A stretch of DNA of 40,853 nucleotides, taken from DASXMR01 sp036495525. Its GTDB lineage: Bacteria > Actinomycetota > Actinomycetes > Streptosporangiales > Streptosporangiaceae. Shown here one piece after another: positions 34,309 to 40,853 of this stretch (position 1 is its first letter; each line of letters begins with the position of its first letter). A model generated the notes under the pieces. The model searched no databases and was not told the DNA's origin. It worked only from the letters and a program-made list of their open reading frames with translations. Location: contig DASXMR010000133.1 in assembly GCA_036495525.1 (NCBI GenBank), positions 1 through 40,853 on the forward strand, read 5' to 3'. The position numbers and the translations under genes are program-made.

Positions 34309-35637
34309 GTGGACCTGATCCGGAGCGGAGATCCTCGCTACGACGAGGCACGGACAGTTTTCAACGCCATGATCGACCGGCGGCCGGCGGTGATCGCCAA
34401 GTGCGCGAGCCCGGCCGACGTGATCGACGCGCTGCGGCTGGCGCGTGAGCAGGGCTATCAGGTGGCGGTCCGCGCTGGCGGGCACTCGGTCGCCGGCGTG
34501 TCAGTGAACGACGGCGGGCTGGTGATCGACGTGCGGCCGATGAGGTCGGTCAGCGTGGACCCGGCCGCCCGGCTGGCGCGGGCGGGCAGCGGCGCGACCT
34601 GGGGCGACTTCGACAGCGCCACCCAGGAGCACGGGCTGGGAACCACCGGCGGGCGGGTGTCCACCACCGGCGTGGCCGGCCTGACGCTCGGCGGCGGCTC
34701 CGGCTGGGCCGAGCGCAGCTTCGGCCTCGCCTGCGACAGCCTGACCTCGGTAGACCTGGTCACGGCCGACGGCAGGGAGCTGACAGCCAGCGAGACCGAG
34801 CACCCTGACCTGTTCTGGGCGCTGCACGGCGGCGGCGGGAACTTCGGCGTGGTCACCTCGTTCGAATTCGGGCTGCACCAGCTCGGGCCGACGGTGCTGG
34901 CCGGGCTGATGGCCTGGCCGGCCGATCAGGCGGAGCAGGTCGCGGCTGCCTACCGCGATGTCGCCTTCGACGCGCCCGACGAGCTCGGCTCCGGGCTGGT
35001 CATGGTCAGCGGCCCGCCGGAGGACTTCGTGCCGGCTGCCCTGCAGGGCAGGACGATGGTCGGGCTGGCGGTGATGTGGACTGGCGACCCGGCCGACGGC
35101 GAGGAGGCGGTGAAGGTCTTCCGCGACCTGCAGCCAGCCGCCGACCTGGTCGCGCCCATGCCGTATGCCGCGTTCCAGCGGATGATCGACGACCCGCCCG
35201 GAATGCACAACTACTGGACCGCCAGCTACCACGACGAATTCCCGGACGAGGCGCTCGACACCTTCATCCGGTATGGCCGCGAGCGGAAGTCGCCGATGAC
35301 CCAGCTGGCGCTGCTGCCGTGGGGCGGCGCCGTGGCACGCGACGAAGGCAGCACGCCGCTGGCCAACAGGGACGCCCGCTGGGTCACCCATCCGTTCGCA
35401 GTGTGGCAGGACCCGGCAGACACCAGCGCCAACGTCGAGTGGGCGAAGGGATTCAGGAGCGACATGGCCGCCTTCGCGACCGACGGCGTCTACCTGAACT
35501 TCATCGGCAACGAGGGGCAGGACCGGATCCGAGCGGCCTTCGGCCCGGCGAACTACGCCCGGCTGGCGGCGGTCAAGGCCGAGTACGACCCGGCGAACGT
35601 GTTCCGCGGCAACCAGAACATCGAGCCAGCCGGCTAG
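34309..35637 (+). CDS. FAD-dependent oxidoreductase, PCMH/BBE type
   Basis: A 442-residue flavoenzyme of the berberine-bridge/6-hydroxynicotine oxidase group. The FAD domain has VAVRAGGHSVAGVSVNDGG with H59 as the likely 8-alpha-histidyl link, and GVAGLTLGGGSGWAERSFGL. No cysteine occupies the usual second flavin attachment site (GGRVSTTG instead), so flavin is probably bound through one residue. The BBE C-terminus is YLNFIGNEGQDRIRAAFGPA through DPANVFRGNQNI. GTG 34309 has GGGGGGAAG about five bases upstream; the frame extends to 34060 without support. No signal peptide; substrate unknown. Confidence 0.9.
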   Translation: MDLIRSGDPRYDEARTVFNAMIDRRPAVIAKCASPADVIDALRLAREQGYQVAVRAGGHSVAGVSVNDGGLVIDVRPMRSVSVDPAARLARAGSGATWGDFDSATQEHGLGTTGGRVSTTGVAGLTLGGGSGWAERSFGLACDSLTSVDLVTADGRELTASETEHPDLFWALHGGGGNFGVVTSFEFGLHQLGPTVLAGLMAWPADQAEQVAAAYRDVAFDAPDELGSGLVMVSGPPEDFVPAALQGRTMVGLAVMWTGDPADGEEAVKVFRDLQPAADLVAPMPYAAFQRMIDDPPGMHNYWTASYHDEFPDEALDTFIRYGRERKSPMTQLALLPWGGAVARDEGSTPLANRDARWVTHPFAVWQDPADTSANVEWAKGFRSDMAAFATDGVYLNFIGNEGQDRIRAAFGPANYARLAAVKAEYDPANVFRGNQNIEPAG

Positions 35638-35788
35638 CCCGCCAGGCTCGAGCCCGAGCCCCGCGCGATTCGGGCGCTCAGCTACGAAGTGTCGCGGGCG
35701 CTGAGCCAGGTGCCCGGCGGCCTTGCAGCCGAGCTAGCCTGCCGCGACATCCGCTTCTGCCGCGCGGTGTGCGTTGCTGGTGGTCAGG

Positions 35789-36214
35789 TCAAGGTACGGT
35801 GCCCCGGGGCACGACCCACTGCATGGGTTGTCCAGTGACCTCGGCTATAAGGTCGTAGTCGCCGTCATAATGCAAGAGCGTGACGTGCTCGCGTTCAGCG
35901 ACAGCAGCGATGAGCAGGTCGGGGAAGCCGACGGCTCTCATGCGCCCGTTGCGCCACAGGTCGGCCTGGACGTCAAGCGCGCGGTGCCAGTCCTCGTCAT
36001 GGGTAGCCAGCCACTCGTAGCCTTCTGCCCGGTCGGCTCTGACCAGGTCGAACTCGGCTCCGCTGCGCGTCGCCCAGCCGAGCTCGAATTCGATTACGCC
36101 GCAGGTCGCGACTAACCCCGCCTCGATCAGCGGGCTCAAAGCCGCGGCTACCGCGGGCCTGTGCAGGCGGGCCAGCGCGCTGGTGTCGGCGACATGGGTT
36201 GCTACCGCTGCCAT
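35789..36214 (-). CDS. PIN-domain ribonuclease toxin (VapC-like)
   Basis: A 141-residue PIN-domain RNase. The acidic site is D10 (HVADTSALARL), E42/E44 (GVIEFELGWA), D99 (GFPDLLIAAVA) and D117/D119 (LLHYDGDYDLIAEVTG). VapC toxins cleave tRNA or rRNA when freed from antitoxin. The ATG at 36214 overlaps the antitoxin gene by 13 bases, the usual arrangement in vapBC operons. Confidence 0.92.
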   Translation of the reverse strand: MAAVATHVADTSALARLHRPAVAAALSPLIEAGLVATCGVIEFELGWATRSGAEFDLVRADRAEGYEWLATHDEDWHRALDVQADLWRNGRMRAVGFPDLLIAAVAEREHVTLLHYDGDYDLIAEVTGQPMQWVVPRGTVP

Positions 36215-36411
36215 GCGGCGCGCATTACCTCGTCGTCGGCCAGGTCGGGCAGCCCACCAGAGATGAGCCGTTGCAGATCCCGGCGGCGGGCAGCCAGCGC
36301 CGTCACCTGGCGCAGCGCAGTGTTGACCGTGTCCTTCTTCGTCTCGGTCTTCAGCACCCTCTGCGCAGCGGCGAGCTGCTCTTCATCAACGTCGATCAGG
36401 GTCTTGGCCAT
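36202..36411 (-). CDS. VapB-like antitoxin
   Basis: A 69-residue antitoxin. It opens MAKTLIDVDEEQLAAAQRVL with TKKDTVNTALRQV, the ribbon-helix-helix pattern of actinobacterial VapB (DUF2191-type) proteins; the C-terminus (LISGGLPDLADDEVM) should wrap the toxin. ATG 36411 has GGAGGAGG about six bases upstream. The 3' end overlaps the toxin gene. Confidence 0.9.
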   Translation of the reverse strand: MAKTLIDVDEEQLAAAQRVLKTETKKDTVNTALRQVTALAARRRDLQRLISGGLPDLADDEVMRAAWQR

Positions 36412-36438
36412 CACCGTCCTCCTCCCCTCACTGCTCAG

Positions 36439-36467
36439 TATATCTCACAGACCTGTCACCGGATATA
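36439..36467. promoter_or_regulatory. Inverted repeat operator/promoter of vapBC module
   Basis: tatatc (36439-36444) and gatata (36462-36467) form a perfect 6-bp dyad around 17 bases, in an A/T-rich patch just upstream of the antitoxin. On the gene strand TATACT could be a -10 box. This suits autoregulation by the toxin-antitoxin complex. Confidence 0.45.
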
Positions 36468-36568
36468 TAGATGAGCCCGCTCCCGCCACGGTCATCGCGA
36501 GTAGCCCGGTGACTGACCCTTGCAGCCGCGTACTTGCACTGACCCGGTGCGCGAGCCAGGCACTCGAT

Positions 36569-37298
36569 TTACAACGACATGGGGCCATAGCTAAGGACCA
36601 GCTCGAGCAGCTGGCTGACTGGCAGCCGCCAGCCGAACCGGATCCTGGCGGCCTCGGCGGCACGGGCGCCCTGGGCGGCGGTCACCAGCGCCTTCCAGAG
36701 CGCCCAGCCGCGGGCGCGCCGCCAGGTTCCGTCGTCCAGGGCCAGCCGCGACCGGAACGCCAGCCGGCTGCGGTCGCCGAATGCTGTCCACGCCATCGTC
36801 AGGTCGCAGGCCGGATCGCCGACCGCGCAGCAGCCGAAGTCGAGTACCGCGGCCAGCCGGCCGTCCGCGACCAGCACGTTGGATGGTGCGACGTCGCCGT
36901 GCACCCACACGGCCGGCCGCTCCCAGTCCGAGTCGAGGGCGGCGTCCCACACCTGCCGTGCGCGCCGGCCGTCAATGCTGGCGCCCAGGATCGCGATCGC
37001 CGCACGAGTCTGCCCGTCGTAGACGCTTAGCTGGCCGCCCCGGCGGCTGCGGGATCGGCACCGGCAGCCGCGGTGCGAGCGCAGGGAGCCAGCGGCCTTC
37101 CTTGCCGACCTGCGCCGCGTAAGCAGCACCGCTCGGCAGCCTGACGGACATCTCGTCCCCCAGCCGGAACGTGCGATTTTCCCATCCGTCGAGCTCTACC
37201 GGCCGGATGGCGAGATCCGCCCAGGCCGGGAACTGCGCTGCGACCAGTTCCGCGACCAGTTCAGCCGTGATCACTTCGTCGCTGGTCATCGCAGGCAT
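36569..37298 (-). pseudogene. Aminoglycoside phosphotransferase-fold kinase, broken by internal deletion
   Basis: Two frames on the minus strand each match half of an APH kinase. The 5' half, from ATG 37298 or 37289, reads TSDEVITAELVAELVAAQFP, NRTFRLGDEMSVRLP and LPVPIPQP. The 3' half, in another frame, reads RGGQLSVYDGQTRAAI, AVWVHGDVAPSNVLVADG and AVLDFGCCAVGDPACDL. Compared with the intact kinase at 2599-3489, about 60 central residues are missing between PxP and RGG, and the frame changes at the join, near 37040-37046. The catalytic Asp survives but no full-length product can be made. Alternatively a sequencing or assembly error, less likely because whole residues are missing. Confidence 0.8.
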
Positions 37299-37449
37299 CC
37301 TCGGCGTGCGCCACGGCGGCCGGCGACCCATTTAGCCGGTATCTCACCAGCAGCTCAAGGCGGCGGGACCCGCGCATGCTGCAATCGGCCCGGGCTGTGC
37401 CCGGCCGGCCGCCGGGACCGGCTGACCGGCTGCAACGCCGGGGCGGTGG

Positions 37450-38316
37450 TCAGGCGTCGAGGCTGAGGACCATCGTCGGGCGCTCGATGACGTGGTCGTC
37501 GCGCAGCGGCCGGACCGCGGTGCCGATCGCGAAGAACTCGGTCGTGTGCGAGCCCCAGGTGTGGCTGTGCTGACGCAGCTGCACGCCGACGATGCCCTCC
37601 GCGTGCAGGTCCTCGGCCTCGGCCTGCATCCGGGACATGGCCAGCTCACGCGCGTCATACAGCGCCTGGGTGAACTGCTCGAGCTCGACGTTCTTGCCGA
37701 TGTTGCCGATCTTGCCGCCCAGCTTCTGGTGCGCGATGTGGTAGACGCACGAGCCCATCACCATGCCAAGCGGCGCGTAGCCGGCCCGGATCAGGGTCCA
37801 GAAGTCCTGGCCGGACAGGTCCGAGGTGAACGGCATGTTCTTGTTGTTGCGCCACTCGGTCACGCCGCCGCCGCCCGCGTCCGGCTCGGCTGTGACCGCC
37901 GTCCCGACAGCGATGAACTCGGCGATGTCGCTGCCGAACTCCTTCATCTCCACATCCAGCCGGACGCCGACGATGCCGTCCGCGTGCAGCTCGTCGGCCT
38001 CGGCCTCCATCCGGCTCATGGCCAGCTCGCGGGCGTGGTACATGGCCTGGGAGAGGACGTCGAGCTCCTGGTTCTTGCTCCACCGGCCAAGCTGCAGGCC
38101 CACGTGGTAGATCGAGCTGCCGAGCACCAGCCCGAGTGGCCGGAAGCCGGCCTCGCGGACCAGCAGGAACTCGTTCACCGACAGGTCGGAGGTGAAGATG
38201 GACCCGGCCTTCCCCGGCTGCAGCTCGGCGAGGCGGCGCATCGCGTCCTGCGGCACCCCGCTGGGCGCGTGCGCCGGCACGGCACCGGTCTCCGTGCTCT
38301 CCTGCTGGTCGGTCAT
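37450..38316 (-). CDS. Two-domain YbjQ-like protein
   Basis: A 288-residue protein with two copies of the heavy-metal-binding YbjQ (UPF0145) domain, about residues 39-145 and 160-280. Each begins FTSDLS (SIFTSDLSVNEFLLV, MPFTSDLSGQDFWTLI), continues GxxPLGxVxGSxxYH, and ends in EFxAVGTAV. Single YbjQ proteins form pentamers of unknown function. ATG 38316 has GGGAGAGG about five bases upstream. It follows another such protein 31 bases upstream, so the two are probably cotranscribed. Confidence 0.85.
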   Translation of the reverse strand: MTDQQESTETGAVPAHAPSGVPQDAMRRLAELQPGKAGSIFTSDLSVNEFLLVREAGFRPLGLVLGSSIYHVGLQLGRWSKNQELDVLSQAMYHARELAMSRMEAEADELHADGIVGVRLDVEMKEFGSDIAEFIAVGTAVTAEPDAGGGGVTEWRNNKNMPFTSDLSGQDFWTLIRAGYAPLGMVMGSCVYHIAHQKLGGKIGNIGKNVELEQFTQALYDARELAMSRMQAEAEDLHAEGIVGVQLRQHSHTWGSHTTEFFAIGTAVRPLRDDHVIERPTMVLSLDA

Positions 38317-38347
38317 CGCCTCTCCCTAGTCGGTGTCACGCCCGCCG

Positions 38348-39325
38348 TCACGGTCCCAGCTTGACCCGTGCAGCCTGGCGGCGCTGCGGGTCGAGCGAGA
38401 GGATGGCCAGGCTGGGCTCGGCCTCGCGCCGGTCGCTCTTGGTGAACCGGGCGATGGCCGTGCCGATGATCGTTACCTCCGCGATGTGGTCCCTGCCGTG
38501 CTGCTGGGACGGGCACTCCCGTTCGCGGACCCGCATGCCGATGTCCCTGATCACGACGCCGTCCGCGCCACGGCTGCGCACGTCCTTCTCGAGCTGGATC
38601 CGGGCGTCGTGCCGCGCGCTGTTCACCAGCTCGGTGTAGCCGGTCACCTCGGCGTTCCCGGCTCCCCAGCGGGTCTGCCCGGTGGTCAGCCAGTCGTCAT
38701 GCCGCGCGCCGATGGAGATGCCGAGCACCAGCCCGGCCGGCGCCCAGCCAGCCATGATCAGCTTGGCGAAGTCCTGGCCGGACAGGTCGGAGGTGAACGG
38801 CGCCTTGGGCAGCGGTGCGCCGGGCGCCCGGACGGCCGTGCCGATCGCCTTGAACTCCAGGCCACCGGCCGGGAAGCCGCCGATCGTGAGCATGACGCCG
38901 ACCACCCCGTGCCCGCCGAGCTCGGCGCATTCGGCCGTCATCCGGCCGATCGCGGCGCGGCGCGCCTCGTACATGGTCTGCACCAGCGCGCCGAACGAGC
39001 CGTAGCCACCCTGGCCGGACACCTGGGTGACGCTGCGATAGGGCGTGGCCCACCCGCCGTACCCTGCCCAGGCGCCCGGGCAGCCGTAGCCACCGGTATA
39101 ACCAACGTTGTAGACGGCCGCGCCGAGCACCTGGCCGACGGGCTCGAAGCCGACGCTGCGGATCGCCGCGAACTCGTCGGCCGACAGCGCTGAACTCCAG
39201 GTGCCACTGTTGCGGATTCCCGCCATCCGCGCCTCAGCGGCGGCCGGCAGCCCGGATCCGGGCCGCGCCCGCCCGCCGCGGTCCTCCGGCTGCTCTTGCG
39301 CCAACGCCAGCCCCTTTCCGCGCAC
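38348..39325 (-). CDS. Two-domain YbjQ-like protein, Gly/Tyr-rich first domain
   Basis: A 325-residue homologue of the downstream gene, with two YbjQ-like domains (about residues 45-165 and 173-305). The first has FAAIRSVGFEPVGQVLGAAV then a glycine/tyrosine-rich insert (YTGGYGCPGAWAGYGGW) and LEFKAIGTAV; the second begins APFTSDLSGQDFAKLI. The start is GTG 39325 by default, without a clear ribosome binding site; ATG 39226 would shorten it by 33 residues. Soluble, function unknown. Probably the first gene of a two-gene operon. Confidence 0.8.
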   Translation of the reverse strand: MRGKGLALAQEQPEDRGGRARPGSGLPAAAEARMAGIRNSGTWSSALSADEFAAIRSVGFEPVGQVLGAAVYNVGYTGGYGCPGAWAGYGGWATPYRSVTQVSGQGGYGSFGALVQTMYEARRAAIGRMTAECAELGGHGVVGVMLTIGGFPAGGLEFKAIGTAVRAPGAPLPKAPFTSDLSGQDFAKLIMAGWAPAGLVLGISIGARHDDWLTTGQTRWGAGNAEVTGYTELVNSARHDARIQLEKDVRSRGADGVVIRDIGMRVRERECPSQQHGRDHIAEVTIIGTAIARFTKSDRREAEPSLAILSLDPQRRQAARVKLGP

Positions 39326-39357
39326 GCTTGGTGATCACACCCTACCGGGAGGCTCAA

Positions 39358-39798
39358 TCAATAGTCCGGTGAGCCCTTCCTGCGGGCTAGTGACTCGATG
39401 ACAACCGTCCGGTACGGAGCGGCCAGCCGACCGAGGTCATCGGGATCGGCGGTCTGCACCACGCCCCCGCCCGCTTCGACTGCCACCGCGACGGGATGGG
39501 CGTCCGCGAACAGCGCGGAACTCGCGCGCGCCTCAGCAAGGAGAGCCCCGATCAGGCGAGCGAGGCTGCGATCGGTGTCGCGGAGCAATAGCCCATCCCC
39601 CGACTCCCGGGCGAGGAGTGCGTCCAGCGCCTGATTGCGTCCGGCCCCCCGGTACAGCTCAGCGAGGGTTCCCGTTGCGATCGCGACCTCATGGCGCAAC
39701 CTGCGCGCCGCTTCCATGGCCCGCCGCACCTTACGTTCCGCCGGATGCCGCGGATCAAGCAGTGCGCTCACAGCCTCGGCATCCAGCACCAGCCGCAT
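39358..39798 (-). CDS. PIN-domain protein, probable type II toxin
   Basis: A 146-residue PIN-domain RNase. Acidic residues sit at D6 (LVLDAEAVSALL), E47 (TLAELYRGAG), D99 (FADAHPVAVA) and D118 (TADPDDLGRL). It is unlike the other PIN toxin in the window. ATG 39798 overlaps the upstream antitoxin stop by one base (TGATG). Toxicity is inferred. Confidence 0.87.
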   Translation of the reverse strand: MRLVLDAEAVSALLDPRHPAERKVRRAMEAARRLRHEVAIATGTLAELYRGAGRNQALDALLARESGDGLLLRDTDRSLARLIGALLAEARASSALFADAHPVAVAVEAGGGVVQTADPDDLGRLAAPYRTVVIESLARRKGSPDY

Positions 39799-40079
39799 CA
39801 GCCGGCCTGGAGTTCGCTGGATTCTTCAGCCATGCCGCCGAGCAAGCGCATGTACCGCGCAATCTCGGCCTCGTCTTCTGGCGTGTCCAGCCTGCCTCGT
39901 TCGTCAGCCAGATGATCTAGAAGATCGGCCAGGGCCTGCTGTCGTCTGCGCCTAGTGAACTCCGCCCGCAAGGCGGAGTTCACTTCGGCGGACAGCGTGG
40001 TGCCGCCACCGGCTTCCATCGCGGCGACGAGGTCCGCGTCGAGGGTGACAGAAACCTTCCGCTTAGCTCTGGATGTCAT
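39798..40079 (-). CDS. Ribbon-helix-helix-type antitoxin
   Basis: A 93-residue protein. The N-terminus MTSRAKRKVSVTLDADLVAA, then TTLSAEVNSALRAEFTRRRR, fits a CopG-type ribbon-helix-helix; the acidic C-terminus (ERGRLDTPEDEAEIARY) should bind the toxin. ATG 40079 is preceded by no ribosome binding site but by TACGAT ending exactly six bases upstream, so the mRNA is likely leaderless. The frame's extension to 40268 is antisense to the next gene. Confidence 0.85.
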   Translation of the reverse strand: MTSRAKRKVSVTLDADLVAAMEAGGGTTLSAEVNSALRAEFTRRRRQQALADLLDHLADERGRLDTPEDEAEIARYMRLLGGMAEESSELQAG

Positions 40080-40091
40080 ACTAATATCGTA
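40080..40091 (-). promoter_or_regulatory. -10 box for a leaderless antitoxin mRNA
   Basis: On the minus strand TACGAT, then attagt, then ATG. The hexamer fits TANNNT and its distance places transcription start at or one base before the ATG. The upstream -35 is weak (TGAGCA, 17-bp spacer). Confidence 0.55.
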
Positions 40092-40111
40092 CCGCTGTCG
40101 CCTCACGGTGC

Positions 40112-40288
40112 TCAGGTCTCGTCGGCCGCGTCCCACTGATCGTTGCGGTCGTGCACGGTTTCCAGCGCGTGCTCGGCTGCCTCCCTGGTCTGATAAGGCC
40201 CCAGTTTGTTCTTGCCGGCGCAGTCGCCGTCGTCGGACTCCACTGTGTTGTGCTTGAGGCAAAACCACCAGCGTGGCTGTGTGTTCAT
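40112..40288 (-). CDS. Small conserved actinobacterial protein upstream of map
   Basis: A 58-residue protein: MNTQPRWWFCLKHNTVESDD, GDCAGKNKLGPYQTREAAEH, then ALETVHDRNDQWDAADET. The pattern (WxFCLKHxxVE..., two cysteines, LGPYxTREEAExAL) matches a short SPOR-like family found in actinobacteria. The cysteine-histidine spacing could bind metal, an inference. ATG 40288 diverges from map, with only 20 bases between the two start codons. No ribosome binding site visible. Confidence 0.75.
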   Translation of the reverse strand: MNTQPRWWFCLKHNTVESDDGDCAGKNKLGPYQTREAAEHALETVHDRNDQWDAADET

Positions 40289-40294
40289 GGACAG

Positions 40295-40300
40295 TAGAAT
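40295..40300 (+). promoter_or_regulatory. -10 box of map promoter
   Basis: TAGAAT, 8 bases before the map ATG, fits TANNNT and places the transcript start within one or two bases of the ATG; there is no Shine-Dalgarno. Confidence 0.5.
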
Positions 40301-40308
40301 TTCAGATC

Positions 40309-40853
40309 ATGGCAACTGTCCTCCAGCCCGGCCGGCTTTCCCCCGAGCGCCAGGTTCCGGCTAGCATCGCGCGGCCCGAGTACGTCGGGAAGAAGCGGCC
40401 GAGGCTCGGCGAGCCCGACGTGAAAGACGCCGCGACGATCGGGAAGATGCGGGTGGCGGGCGAAATAGCGGCCCAGGCGCTGGCCGAGGTCGGCCGGCAC
40501 ATCGTCCCCGGTGTCACCACCGACGAACTGGACCGGGCCGGCCACGACTTCATGGTCGCCAACGGCGCCTACCCGAGCACCCTGGGCTACCGCGGCTTCC
40601 CCAAGTCGCTGTGCACCTCGCTGAACGAGGTCATCTGCCACGGCATCCCTGACGACACCGTCGTCCGCGACGGTGACATCGTTAACATCGACATCACGGC
40701 GTTCATCGGGGGCGTGCACGGGGACACCAACGCCACCTTCCTCGCCGGGAACGTCGACGAGGAGTCACGGCTGCTCGTCGAGCGGACGAAGGAAGCGATG
40801 ATGCGGGGCATCCGCGCCGTCGCTCCCGGCCGCCCGCTGAACGCGGTCGGGCG
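40309..40853 (+). CDS. map: Methionine aminopeptidase type I, 5' part
   Basis: The first 181 codons of a metallopeptidase that removes the initiator methionine; the gene runs off the window. The N-terminal segment LSPERQVPASIARPEYVGKK is the extension typical of actinobacterial MetAP1c. Metal and catalytic residues present are H111 (EVICHGIPDD), D128 (DIVNIDITAF) and D139 (GGVHGDTNATF). The remaining ligands (His, two Glu) lie beyond the window edge. ATG 40309 has no Shine-Dalgarno but a -10-like box close upstream. Divergent from the small protein gene. Confidence 0.95.
   Translation, partial: MATVLQPGRLSPERQVPASIARPEYVGKKRPRLGEPDVKDAATIGKMRVAGEIAAQALAEVGRHIVPGVTTDELDRAGHDFMVANGAYPSTLGYRGFPKSLCTSLNEVICHGIPDDTVVRDGDIVNIDITAFIGGVHGDTNATFLAGNVDEESRLLVERTKEAMMRGIRAVAPGRPLNAVG

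Noticed and set aside
35638..35788. Short coding-like stretch (ALSYEVSRALSQVPGG) between FAD gene and toxin
   Set aside because: No start codon with ribosome binding site, soon interrupted, no family recognised.

Overview
The window is high-GC DNA (roughly 70% G+C) with densely packed genes, many GTG and some TTG starts, and actinobacterial gene content: GlnE adenylyltransferase, two GSI glutamine synthetases, a PptH/PptT pair, an SigE-type ECF sigma factor, an F420-dependent NADP reductase and a glutamine-dependent NadE. It is most likely an actinomycete chromosome (Streptosporangiales- or Streptomycetales-like, inferred from gene content only). The glnA - glnE - glnA2 - panB neighbourhood resembles the conserved actinobacterial nitrogen-regulation region known from Streptomyces and Mycobacterium. 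I see no tRNA, rRNA, CRISPR array, insertion sequence or prophage.

Layout. 1-1011: 3' part of the main glutamine synthetase glnA, closed by a hairpin. 1103-4448 (all minus): MFS exporter, a possible 24-residue membrane peptide, an APH-fold kinase, a CsbD-like stress protein and an unknown protein. 4494-8975: a DapA-like aldolase diverges from a LysR regulator, which is tightly coupled to a PptH-like phosphoesterase and a PptT-like phosphopantetheinyl transferase, then a GNAT acetyltransferase. 9060-10776: AraC regulator divergent from an alpha/alpha-barrel (prenyltransferase/cyclase-like) protein. 10777-11294: long leader. 11295-13418: large secreted cysteine-rich protein with one CxxCH motif.

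13553-22271 is the metabolic core: glnE (minus), a sigma factor and membrane-anchored serpin operon (plus), glnA2 (minus) and nadE (plus). 22300-24756: MmcQ/YjbR protein, metallo-beta-lactamase-fold hydrolase, HSL-type esterase. 24828-29156 (minus): RecQ helicase and an MFS drug exporter translationally coupled to its TetR repressor. 29497-34032: panB, K+ channel, NpdG, unknown protein, RIO kinase. 34309-40288: FAD oxidoreductase, two PIN-toxin/antitoxin modules, a decayed APH gene and two adjacent proteins with two YbjQ domains each. The window ends inside map.

How the parts fit. GlnE would adenylylate the first glutamine synthetase, which keeps the target tyrosine, but not GlnA2, which has tryptophan there. 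The most unusual element is the sigma factor overlapped by a serpin gene whose N-terminus looks like a transmembrane anti-sigma anchor, suggesting a protease-sensing sigma switch. Other noteworthy points are the LysR-PptH-PptT coupling, a cluster of apparent leaderless starts, two 16-bp tandem duplications that duplicate stop-codon regions, and a kinase gene broken by an internal deletion.
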